DNA from: Calliopum simillimum
Lineage: Eukaryota > Arthropoda > Insecta > Diptera > Lauxaniidae
Assembly (NCBI GenBank): GCA_951812925.1
Contig: OX638369.1
Coordinates: 60,836,228 to 60,900,227, forward strand
DNA: 64,000 nucleotides
Direction of reading: 5' to 3'
Part shown: positions 52,666-62,610 of the stretch, piece by piece
Numbering within the stretch: position 1 is the first letter of the stretch
Layout: each line of letters starts with the position of its first letter
Made by a program: the position numbers and the translations under genes
The notes under the pieces: model-generated
The model's database searches: none
Seen by the model: only the letters and a program-made list of their open reading frames with translations
What the model was told of the DNA's origin: nothing

Positions 52666-53960
52666 CAATAATCCCCGCTTATGTGAACCAAAAATCGAGC
52701 ATATAAAAAACTTGGTTATATGCATGTAAAGTGCATGTATAAAAATTCGGTTATATGCACCAGGTATGCTTATATAGAATTTTAGTTTCATAATGCCAAC
52801 TAACTATTTCAGACAATCAGAAGCCGTAATTCAAAAAGTAGCAACAGCGCGCAAGTTGGTTGCCCTCTGAACACCGCCTAAACACCGCCTGAACACCGCG
52901 TCTCCTTTAAAGTTACTAAAAATTACTTAGGCGGTGTTGGAAGCTAAGGAACGATATGTACATACATACATATGTGTTCAAAAACATGTTTTTTGCTCAT
53001 AAGTTTTTTTTTCTTCACATAATGGATACCCAAACTTGCTTAAAAAATAAAGATTTGGCGTTTAAATGCTTGGCGTTTTTATGCTTTTCAATTACGCGGT
53101 CGGAAAACGCTCTTGTACTCAAAGGGAAGGCTGTACGAAAAAAGTGTATGAGACATAAAATGCTTAGAAACTTTTCAAAAATTGGTCACAGAAAAAGAAA
53201 TTAAAAATTTCTCGAAATTGCGAAAATTGAAATTTATGCACTTTATTTATACACTTTTTTTGCTTCATACAAATCGAATACTTTGATGAAAAACCGAAAT
53301 GGTCTTACTTCACTAAAACCTTGTTTACTTTTTGAAATACGCTCCAATTTTGGTTAACTTTGCTTTAAAATGTTCAAAATTAAATGCAATGATAAATAAA
53401 AATAAGAAAACGTGTATTTGTATAAACAACTGGCCCAAAAACCGTGTTTTATTTGGCTGTTATATGAAAAGTTGTACTTCTATAAAATTAACTTTGAGCT
53501 GCAATAACTTATCCAATTTTAATCAGACCTTAATTACAGGTACAGTTGTTGGAAGCGTTATGAGTTTTTCTTGAAGACAGTGTAAAATTAGTATTGAAAT
53601 TTTAGATTATCTCTAAAACGGGCCCTAGGAAAAAATAAATAAATCCGATTTTCGAACTCAGAGACCTCAAATTAATTTAAAAAGCATGTTTTGCAAAATG
53701 TTACAAACATAATTTAATTATTTGTAATGTATTGTAATCATTAAAAAAAATATTTTTTTTTCCCTGTTGTGCATATACGCGTGAATGGCGGAAAAATTTT
53801 GAGATTTTTTGCAGCTTATATCGTAGAAATGCATATACGCGTGTGCATATAAAGGAGAAAATTGATAGCAAATCTAAATGGCAAAATGAAATTGCACAAG
53901 TTTTGATGCATATGAGCGAGAAATGCTTATAAACGACGTGCATATTAGCGGGGATTACTG
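52666..53960. mobile_element. pogo-like element with AATCCCCGCTTATG ends
   Basis: The left end CAATAATCCCCGCTTATGTG (52666) pairs with the complement of CAGTAATCCCCGCTAATATG ending at 53960, followed by TA. Near both ends a 'ttatatgcac' / 'gcatatacgc' motif repeats several times. Inside, 53330-53720 is a diverged segment of the 56727-58224 palindrome family and 53121-53160 a segment of the 12779 palindrome family, so it is a composite. No transposase recognised. Confidence 0.5.
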
Positions 53961-54424
53961 TATTTAAAAAAAAATTTTATTGGGTCACTCTATCGTTTTA
54001 GAGAAAACTTTTTTTAACAGAAACATTTAGCTAATTGTATGAGCTTTTCAAGAATGTATTTGATTTATAGAGTTCAAAAGGATTTCGCAAAGTTCTGGAC
54101 CTTTAAAGTTGATATTTTAATTTTTTTTCTTAATTTTTACCTTTGGCGGCCATTTTAGTATGAAAAAGGTCGTATTATCTTATCCTTTTATTTTTTTGAA
54201 TCCCCGTTAAACTGTTTTTAATTCAATAGTACATTTGTTATACCAAATTTTTAATTTGAGGTCGGACAAATATACTTTTCCTTGTAACGTACGGGCAGGG
54301 CAACTCGTATGCGTATGCATATGGACCTTCAAGCGGATATATCTTGAAAAGTATTTTTTTTTTTGATCTCAATTAAAAAAATTTGGAATGACAAATGTAC
54401 TACCGAATGAAAGGAAATTTAAAA
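53961..54424. other. Spacer
   Basis: AT-rich. A weak inverted pair ('caatagtacatttgtta' / 'tgacaaatgtactaccgaa') brackets 54220-54400. Nothing else recognised. Confidence 0.4.
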
Positions 54425-55135
54425 CTAGTAAGGGTGTTACCTTTGGCCTGGCCAAACATTAAATACCCTACACAGCAGTATTTTGAAAATTTTGCTAATA
54501 TGGGGGGTGCCACTCTCTCCAAATTCACCCAGTTTTTTCTCAGAGTTTGCATCTATAGTTCTTAGTATTAAGGGGAAATTTGGTTGGATTATCTGAAAAA
54601 ATGTTTTCAGAATAGCGTTTTGAAGCTTTTGCTTATATGGGAGGAGTCACGCCCTCTTGTCCGATTTAATCCAGTTTTTGCTTAAAGCTTGCATTTATAG
54701 TTTTTAGTGTCTGAGTGAAATCTAGTTCGATTATCTCAAAAAAACGCTTTCAGTACAGCGTTTTGAAGCTTTTGCTTATATGAGAGGTATTTATGTGTAT
54801 TTTGGTTGCATTGTTGTGAAAAATACTCCAAAATTTGCATTTTGAAGATGTTTTTTGTATGGGCGGTAGGCGTGTCTGTTGACCGATTTCGCTCAATCCC
54901 CGAGTTAACTTTGACGACGAAGGCTGTGTACCAAATTTCATTGAATTATCTCGCTTAGTTTTCCCAAAAAATGTATTTCCACACACAGCCAGCCAGCCAG
55001 ACAGACGGTTATGGCTATATCGACTCAGGAGGTGACGCTGATCAAGAATACATATACTTTTCCATATCTGCCACGCCTCCTTCTCTGCGTTACAAACGGA
55101 AGGACAAAGTGAATATACCCTGGGAGTAGGGTATA
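54425..55135 (-). mobile_element. INE-1/Helitron-like element, near full length
   Basis: The plus strand begins CTAGTAAGGGTGTTACCTTT, with the hairpin TTTGGCCTGGCCAAA 14 bases further in, next to a run of A. It ends '...accctgggagtagggtata' at about 55135. Read on the minus strand this gives a Helitron-type 3' end (hairpin, short spacer, CTAG, host T). About 710 bp with three tandem units starting near 54504, 54640 and 54778. The 151-codon frame (54750-55205) is incidental. Confidence 0.7.
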
Positions 55136-55270
55136 AAAAAAGTATTTTTTCACTGGAGTTTAAGAACGCATCCTTAGTTTTGTGAAAAATATTTAAAATA
55201 AACAAATAAATTGAAATTCAAAAATAAACAAAAAACTTTGATTTCTTTAAATTAAATTATATAATCAAAC

Positions 55271-56695
55271 ATGAACGCAGAAAGACTTTTGTGCAGTGAT
55301 TACAGCGAGAGGGAAGAAGAAATGGTAAGCACATTCTTATGTACCTTCTTATAATTTTATGTTTTATTCTTTCAGATGAACGAAGAGAGACTTTTCCAGC
55401 GACGACAGCGAAAAAGTGGAGGAAATGGTAAGTGGTTTCCACCACCATGGAGATAATGCTGGCTAAATATGTGAAACTGTCGACGTTTTCAATGTGATAT
55501 CATTCCTGTTTGCGTTCAGCTTCATGCTTTTAATCTTGTATTGTATATCTGAGTGCTTGGACGATAGAAGACAAATGTCGCCAGCGTAGTCGAGATCTTT
55601 TAGATGTTCAGTAAAGTTCAACTGGATACCACTTTTAGCCTTATTAACAGCTTTATCGAAGACATCGTCAAGAATGATAAGGAAGAGAGATGGTGATAGC
55701 AAACAGCCCTGCCGGACGCCTGAATAAGTGGTGAATGTTGGTGACAACAACCCGCTGTATAACACACTGCATTGAATGCTTTATCATATTGTGCACGTAC
55801 TAAATTTATGGCTTTTGCGGCAATACCTCTTTGCTGCAGTGCAACCCAAATGTTTTCTTGGGAGACACTGTCGAAGGCAGTGCTGTAGTCTACAAAGACA
55901 AGTGCAGCACGCCACTCGCTTGATTGTTCGACAATCCGCCGGCATTGTTGTTTTTCATGCTTTGCATAGCTTTCACTATTTCATCGGTTGTGTTTGTATT
56001 CGACTACTACTGCGAGCCACTGCGGCAGTTGTAGTTGGTGATTCTGATTGAGAGAATAAGGCAGACATGGGATTCAGTATATTAAAAATTTCTCTTTCCA
56101 TCTCCTTAGTTGGTCGTCTACGGATGTTAAGAGATTTCCATTTTTGTATTTGATAGGGCAGTTCTGTTGGTGTTTTCTGCGAGTGATATCCTAAAGCTGC
56201 CTGAGATTTTGGGCATTTGCAGCGCTTTTGGCTTTGCTCGCGAGGTCGTTATACATTCTTCTTTGTCATGTCGCCTAATTTATTGAGAGAGTTAGACTTT
56301 TTCGCGCTTCTTTTTTCAACATGACACCACGTTTCCTCGCTCATCCAGTGCTTCTTGTTCGAGGGTCGGAACACAAGTTTTTTGCTATTGCTTCTAAATT
56401 AATAAATTTTCCATTTCAAGATACACATGGAAATGCTTATGTCCGCTCTGGTAAGTGGTAAGTTATCTTGCACCACTAACAAGTATATCCTTTTGTAGCT
56501 TCTTACAATCTTATGATTTGTTTTTTCATATGAACGAAGAGAGACTTTTTTCTAGCGACGACTGTGAGAAAGTGGAGAAAATGGTAAGTTGTTTTGCAAC
56601 AAACACAAATGCTTCTAAATTTATAAATTTTCTATTTCAAGATACACATGGAAATGCTTATGTCCAGCGATGCAAGCGAGCGGAAAGAGGAAGTG
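55271..56695 (+). pseudogene. Array of 54-nt micro-exons at the 5' end of a transposase-like gene
   Basis: Exon-like units with consensus donors (gtaagc/gtaagt) and, except one, AG acceptors: 55271-55324 (MNAERLLCSDYSEREEEM), 55376-55427 (same type, two bases short), 56421-56450 (IHMEMLMSAL, shortened), 56530-56583 (MNEERLFSSDDCEKVEKM, acceptor AG lost) and 56642-56695 (IHMEMLMSSDASERKEEV). The full units are exactly 54 nt, hence phase-neutral, separated by introns of 51-79 nt that are themselves similar. A sixth related unit follows at 58260-58323. The product is an acidic Ser-Asp/Glu repeat, in keeping with the next exon (MDSSESKEASESEAESDE). A LINE splits the array between units 2 and 3, and a palindrome follows unit 5. 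Confidence 0.6.
55440..56385 (-). pseudogene. LINE reverse-transcriptase remnant (inverted, same family as 31.8 kb)
   Basis: Minus strand from 56010: TNTTDEIVKAMQSMKNNN, VFVDYSTAFDSVSQENIW (first catalytic aspartate region of the reverse transcriptase), LQQRGIAAKAINLVRAQY, then, after a frameshift, GVRQGCLLSPSLFLIIL, LNFTEHLKDLDYAGDICLLS (the YADD-type box, here YAGD) and a segment that joins the start of the 31.8-kb copy (ENVDSFTYLASIISM). The A-G replacement removes a catalytic D. The copy is 3' truncated at the micro-exon unit near 55440. Confidence 0.75.
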
Positions 56696-56726
56696 GTAAG
56701 TTTTCTTGCACCACTTGCAAGTACAT

Positions 56727-58224
56727 CACGGCGTGCTTGAACCAAGTTTAAATAAAAGTTCCTTGCATATGAGTTTTTTGACTGAATTATGTTACGTAAT
56801 AACTTCACGAATCAAATGATCCCAAAATTAAAAAAATCGAATGGGCCCTTTTTGAAATAAGGAGCCTTAAGCAATAACTATAAAAAGTTAGTACAACACA
56901 AAATTAAAAATATTTGTAACATTTTGCAAACCATTTTTTCTAAACTAATTTGAGGTCGCTGATCACGAAAAACGCATTTATTTTTTTTTCCTTGGGGTCG
57001 TTCTCAAGTTATTCGATAATTTATAATTTCGAGGTTATAGCTTCATATACATCAATATATTTCTATGACGCCAAGTCCGATCAATTTTATTTTCCCACGC
57101 TTACAAAGAGTGATTAACGGCGCTTCTAACAAGTATGCCAATAATTATGTTCCAAACAAAATTGACTGAGTTAAAGCAGGAAAAAGCTTGATATTTCAAC
57201 AATTTTTTAAAATTTTTCACATCAACTTCAAATAAAACACTTTGTTTTTGGCACATATTTTTTTTTAAATAATTATTTTTAGAAATGTGATTTAATGGCG
57301 CATATAATTGCAAACATTTTAAGCCTATGTTGAGCAAAATCGAATGAAATTTCCAAAAGATATAAAGGCTTTAGTGCAATAAGGAAGATGTGAGAATTTT
57401 CGAAATGTTCGGCCTGAGTCAACAGATCCAATTTTTCAGCCTCCAAATAGGACACCCTACACTTATTGAACACTTTAAAGATGATTTAAGTAACTTCTAA
57501 TCATTCTCTGTAGAAGAAAATTGCGGATTGTATCAAAAATATTAATTTTTGAAAGAAATCGAAATTTCTCTATTGCACTAAAACCTTAATATCTTTTGGA
57601 ATTTCCATTCGATTTTGCTCAACATAGGCTTAAAATGTTTGCAATTATATGCGTCATTAAATAACATTTCTAAAAATAATTATTTAGAAAAAAATATGTG
57701 CCAAAAACAAAGTGTTTCATTTGAAGTTGATGTGAAAAATTTAAAAAACTTTTGAAATATCAAGCTTTTTCCTGCTTTAACTCAGTCAATTTTGTTTGGA
57801 GCATAATTATTGGTGTACTTGTTAGAAGCGCCGTTAATCACTCTTTGTAAGCGTGGAAAAATAAAATTGATCGGACTTGGCGTCATAGAAATATATTGAT
57901 GTATATGAAGCTATAACCTCGAAATTATAAATTATCGAATAACTTGAGAACGACCCCAAGGAAAAAAAAATAAATGCGTTTTTCGTGTTCAGCGACCTCA
58001 AATTAGTTTAGAAAAAATGGTTTTCAAAATGTTACAAATATTTTTAATTTTGTGTTGTATTAACTTTTTATAGTTATTGCTTAAGGCTCCTTATTTCAAA
58101 AAGGGCCCATTCGATTTTTTTAATTTTGGGATCATTTGATTCGTGAAGTTATTACGTAACATAATTCAGTCAAAAAACTCATATGCAAGAAACTTTTATT
58201 TAAACTTGGTTCAAGCACGCAGTG
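56727..58224. mobile_element. Giant palindrome with CAC(G/T)GCGTGCTTG ends
   Basis: Ends CACGGCGTGCTTGAACCAAG and the complement of CACTGCGTGCTTGAACCAAG, flanked by ACAT on both sides (56723-56726, 58225-58228). The arms of about 740 bp are nearly identical, with the axis near 57475. It was inserted into an intron of the micro-exon gene and so postdates the array. The CAC ends with a 4-bp duplication match the 6989-8336 element (CACGGTGTGCC, TTTG) better than the 3-bp CACTA-type pair. Confidence 0.82.
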
Positions 58225-58259
58225 ACATCCTTATGTTCCTTCTAATAAATTTATAATCA

Positions 58260-59667
58260 CTGAACTTAGAAAGATTGATCCCGCGTAAAGAAGAAAACAG
58301 GAGACGTGTAACTGAAGATTTGGGTAATTTAATTATTTAATTTATTTATTTTTTTCATTTGATTTTGGTTTGATTTTTTTAATATGTTTTAACCTTTTTC
58401 TAAAAACTTTATTCTATTTAAATAATTAAATTTTTAGTTGCAGAGTGTATGGACTCAAGTGAGTCCAAAGAGGCAAGTGAGTCAGAAGCCGAAAGCGACG
58501 AACACATATTGGATCTTTTAAGGGGTGACGAAGTATTTGTCGAGGAAGAAAATCTGATTACTCAAGACTTACTAGGCCTTAGTAAATTCCACGTAAAGAG
58601 CAAATGCATTAAGAATTACGTGAGAGATATCTTGCCAACATATACTGATTCCGAGTTCCGAACGCACTTCAGGGTTACCAAATCAATATTCCAAAGTCTC
58701 ACCGATAAATTTAAAGAATCGGACTCGTATAAAATCTTGCCTGAGGATAAGCGTCTTTCTCCAGAGACTCACATGGCAACATTTCTTTGGTTTGCCGGTC
58801 ACGAAGCGTGCAACTTTATAGAGACCTGAGTGATCGTTTTGACATGTCGCTGTCTTCAGTAAACCGAGTCATAGAGTTACCATGTTTATAAATAGCTTGA
58901 GTCTCGGCATTACTGTTTGGCCAGAAATATTTAAAGAACCAAAGGCGGATTTCCTTCAGTAATTGGTAAGTCACAATTCAAGTGGGTTTGATATGTGTAC
59001 GGAATCTTAGAAACGATATTTGCATAATTTTTTTTTTTCGCTCCATTGGCTTTTCTCGGAACGAAAAAAAAAATGCAGATATCGATTTTAAGAGACCTAA
59101 TTTTTGAATTGACCCGCCACTAGGCTGTAAAGATGATTACATCGGCCGCAAGGGAAATGTTAGCATTTGCCTACAAGGCATATGTGACGAGAAAAAGAAA
59201 TTTGTAAATATTGTGCAACTGGCATTATCCACCATCAATGCGCGTAATCATGATACACGGATATCAGATTATTGAAAAAGCTGCCCTTCCAATGGGAATG
59301 TACTCTGAGAAAGCCCAAGAAAGCAGGAATAAAAATATAAAAAGATATAGAGAATTTTATTCAAGAAAAATAACTAGGTAAATGATTATTTCAAATATCA
59401 AATTTTTTAAAATTTCATTGCACATACAACATTTTAAAATAATCATATTTCCTGTATATTTTTCCAACATTTTATAGAACTGCTACAATTGAAGATACCT
59501 TCAATCGGCTGCTTGTCAGTTTGGATCCATTCTTCTCGCTTTCAAAAGTACATTTGAAGAAATCTCACAGGGAACTAACACAGGGCATGAAAGACTTGAT
59601 CCTTTTTAGCAATCCTGACAGTGATGTAGAAACATTAGACTCGAGTAGTAATGAAAGCGATGAATAA
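58260..59667 (+). pseudogene. Harbinger-like transposase joined to a second transposon protein
   Basis: Exon with ERLIPRKEENRRRVTEDL (to 58323), intron to about 58436, then MDSSESKEASESEAESDE and a 126-codon frame: FRVTKSIFQSLTDKF, LSPETHMATFLWFAGHEA, then, across a shift, YRDLSDRFDMSLSSVNRVI and ADFLSVIG at a donor (58966). That is how HARBI1/PIF transposases begin. After an acceptor at 59123, CKDDYIGRKGNVSICLQG and ICDEKKKFVNI match their core, but the preceding CIDGTHI segment, with the first catalytic D, is missing. From about 59225 a different pattern starts: MIHGYQIIEKAALPMGMYS, EKAQESRNKNIKRYREFYS, then after an intron (59371-59478) EDTFNRLLVSLDPFFSLS and an acidic end. That pattern belongs to another, widespread insect repeat protein, so the gene looks chimeric. 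Stops and shifts make it non-functional. Confidence 0.6.
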
Positions 59668-60434
59668 AAGAAAGAATTCATTACAATAAGAAATTTTAAT
59701 AATAAAAAAAACAAAATTTTTAATGTTTCGGACGTTGCAGAATGAATTTTCGAAAAGGATACATTATTATACTTTACCAGAAAACAAATGTATCCATAAA
59801 AAAAAAAAAAAAAAATCACCCAAATCCGTTCAGTGTTTCACAAGTTATTAAGATTTTTAAAATCCCAGATGAAGCCGAAGGATTTTTGACAAAATTTTAT
59901 AATATGACTTTACTAGGCAACATACCTATCCTAAAAAAAAAGTCACTCAAATCGGAGCAGTAGTTCTTGAGTTATTAAGGTTTTTAATAAACCGGACGAA
60001 ACCGAAGGAATTTTGAAAAAATAAATTTTCAAAAACCTCAAGGGGTAGCGTATCTACCCAATAAAAAAATCATAAAAATCGGATGATTGGTTTTCGAATA
60101 GTAGAATTCTGAACATTTTCAGTTTTCGAGTTTAAGCCCACAGAAAAGAGGTGGAAACGATTTTTTTTCCAAAAAGTGGTGGCTTATTTTTTGTCTTGTT
60201 CAATTGTCGAATAATAATGACAATCTCTATCATTCTGGAATTAATTAAATATATAATAAGCTATGACTAAACCAAGTACTTTGTCACTTGAATATACATC
60301 TTTTTAAAAAGTGAAGTTAATCGAAAAATATTTTAAAAATTTTATACAATTTAAATTTAAGTTTTCAAGTAATTTGAATTTATTACTATGAATTAGATTT
60401 TCCATTGAATGCATATCAAATCAGAATATAAAAT
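59668..60434. repeat. Short tandem-like repeats downstream of the pseudogene
   Basis: About three reiterations of a ~110-bp unit near 59815, 59945 and 60055 share 'aaatccgttcagtgtttcac' / 'aaatcggagcagtagttctt' and 'gaagccgaaggatttttgac' / 'gaaaccgaaggaattttgaa' wording. From 60130 to 60434 nothing is recognisable. Confidence 0.5.
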
Positions 60435-61400
60435 ACATGACGATAGATCTTAAAAGCAATACACTATATTCCAAACTTCGTCTAATAAGAGCATATCTTC
60501 AAATACCTGTAGCAGAAGAAAACATTCACAAAACAGTAATTACTACTCCATTTGGCATGTTCGAATTTGTTAGAGTGCTTTTTGGACTATTTCCGTAGCT
60601 ATCATATTTCCAAAAAATGGCATTCAACCATCTGCTGATAGAGTTAAAATTATTACAAATTATGAAAAACCTTTGACAGCAACAATACTACAGTAATTTA
60701 TAGGAATGGTTAATTATTATCACAGATATCTTCCAATGATAGCAAAATATCTTAGTCCATTGCACTCGATTTTATCTGAAGCTATTAAAACTAAATCTAA
60801 AATTATAACTTGGAATAATCTCGCAGAAACATCCTTTAACAACCGCAAATCAATATTTGAACTGAAATTAGCCAAAACGTTCCGTTCCCTAACGTGAAGT
60901 TGCGGTTGCTCGTTGACGTAGCACCGATTAGTGAAAACGGTTGGCAACGTTCGAAATGTCACCTTACTACTTAAAAATTATTTGAAAAATTCCAGTTTTT
61001 GTAAACAAGCATCCATTGCCATCCTTATTTTAATTAATTTGTTCAAAAAATTCCATTTATAACATCCAAATTTAATTCATTTTATCCAACAAATGAATTT
61101 TCAACGTAGCGTGACGTTGGAAAATCTAATTTCAACAGGTCTCAACGTTGCGTACCGCTACGTCACGATTTCACTAATCGCTTACACGCTTCTGCCGTTT
61201 GATAGATTTTGACAGCCGTCATGCAACGGAACGCTACGTGTTGACTTATTCCAGCTTTACTATTGTAAAAAAACTTTACTCACTCATTTTGATAAAAATG
61301 CTTCAATTTCAATTGCAGTCGACGCTTCTAATTTAGAAATAGGTACAGTTTTACAACAAAATTCAAAATCATCGTCAGCCAATCAAAAACATTTAAAATT
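60435..61400 (+). pseudogene. Ty3/Gypsy-type pol remnant
   Basis: The plus strand carries LIRAYLQIPVAEENIHKTV and TPFGMFEFVRVLFGL (the 'DL..aYhQIp...dipKTAf.TpfG.yeF.rmPFGL' reverse-transcriptase segment). Then, after a large internal deletion that removes the YxDD box, come RVKIITNYEKP, FIGMVNYYHRYLPMIAKYL and SPLHSI (the connection region 'flGm.nYYRrfip..a.i..PL'), and finally THFDKNASISIAVDASNLEI and GTVLQQNS (RNase H, with the D of DAS). It belongs to the Gypsy/Ty3 group; LTRs, gag and integrase are absent. An insertion of about 390 bp lies between the connection region and RNase H. Confidence 0.75.
60872..61262. mobile_element. ~390-bp insertion in the Gypsy remnant
   Basis: Sequence foreign to pol starts at about 'acgttccgttccctaacgtg' and ends near 'gcaacggaacgctacgtg'. 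The ends share CGTTCCGTT in inverted form, and an inner pair 'cgattagtgaaa' / 'tttcactaatcg' (60925, 61168) supports inverted repeats. It is GC-richer than its surroundings. Exact ends and duplication are unclear. Confidence 0.5.
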
Positions 61401-62606
61401 TAAATTTATCAGATTGGTGTTTTACTCAATATGGTGGATGTGCAAATTTTACTATTTTGTTTTATTGAAAATCTTATGAATCTCAATAAAAATATAAAAA
61501 CCGGAACACTTTTTAGAGTCCTGTCAAACTATTTTACTATCTTAAACCATTATTTCCGGAATCCTTTGATATTGTTATAACGCTTTTTCAAGGGCGTACG
61601 CAGGATTTCATCTAGGGGGGGCCAAACTCAAATTGTGCTAACCTTTTTTTTTTTTTTTTGAGAAATTTCAATGTAAGAGTGTGTATTTTTGTGCACTAAA
61701 ATATTAAATAAAAGTGTTTTTGCTTGCAAATTTTCCAAAAATTTTAAAAGGGCACTTAAGAAAAAGTTAAAAGCTTTCAAACGTAGTCTTTAAAAGAGAA
61801 ATCGGTTGGAATTTACGCAAGATATAAAAGTTATAAGAGAGAGACATAAGAGTATTTTTTTATTGTGCAGATATGATTTTTGGTTATTTTTTTGTATCAC
61901 AGAGTATATAAATACTGTCATATCTCGCGTAAATTTCAACCGATTTCTATTCTAAGGACTACGTTTGAAAGCTTTTAAGCTTATCTTAAATTTTTTACAA
62001 AAATTTTGGGAAAATTTGAAAGCAAAATCATAAAAAGGTCGCTTCGAAATAAAAATTTCTAAAAATTCGATTTTTGCTATCTCAAAAATCAGCCTCTAGG
62101 GTGCAAACTGTTAGCTGTGGAAAGATGACTATCAGGACCAAAATATAGCAAAATATATTTCCTACAGTTTTTGGGATATAATAGTACACATTTTTTACGG
62201 TGTTTAGGGTATACAGTCGCTCATACTCAAAAAAAGCCGTATTTGACAAAAATGGAAAAAAATCCAAACTCTCAAGCTGAAATTCGCAAGGAAACTACAA
62301 ACTGATTTTGATATTCTTGGTTCTGAAAGTCGCGCTGTTTATCGTCCTTTAACGTTAAGTAATAATCATAAAAAAATCTTAAGTTGTGGATGCAAAACAC
62401 ACTGTGAAACAAAAATACCCAAAATTAGAACTTTACAAAAAATACCAAGTATGTAAAAATTATCATATCTCGAGCAATTTCAATCCGATTTCCATTCTAA
62501 AGACCATGCAAAGCTTTTAGTTTTTTCATTAGTTTCTAATCAAATTTTTTGGTATATTTTAAAACCAAACAATAAAAGGTCGCTTTTTCATGATCAACAA
62601 TTATTT
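61401..62606. repeat. hAT-like end and inverted repeats
   Basis: GGGCGTACGCAGGATTTCAT at 61591, followed by 'ctaggggggg' and T-rich DNA, resembles a common hAT-type terminus. An inverted pair (about 61735-61840 and 61915-62030, sharing 'cgtagtctttaaaagagaaa' type wording) and a third direct copy near 62465 follow. No coding seen. Confidence 0.5.
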
Positions 62607-62610
62607 TTAA

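Noticed and set aside
54750..55205. 151-codon minus-strand frame, the longest in its region
   Set aside because: It lies over the conserved end block of the INE-1-like element and is similarly open in the other copies only by chance.
57101..57473. 78- and 64-codon minus-strand frames
   Set aside because: They fall in the arms and centre of the 56727-58224 palindrome and overlap each other; no protein character.
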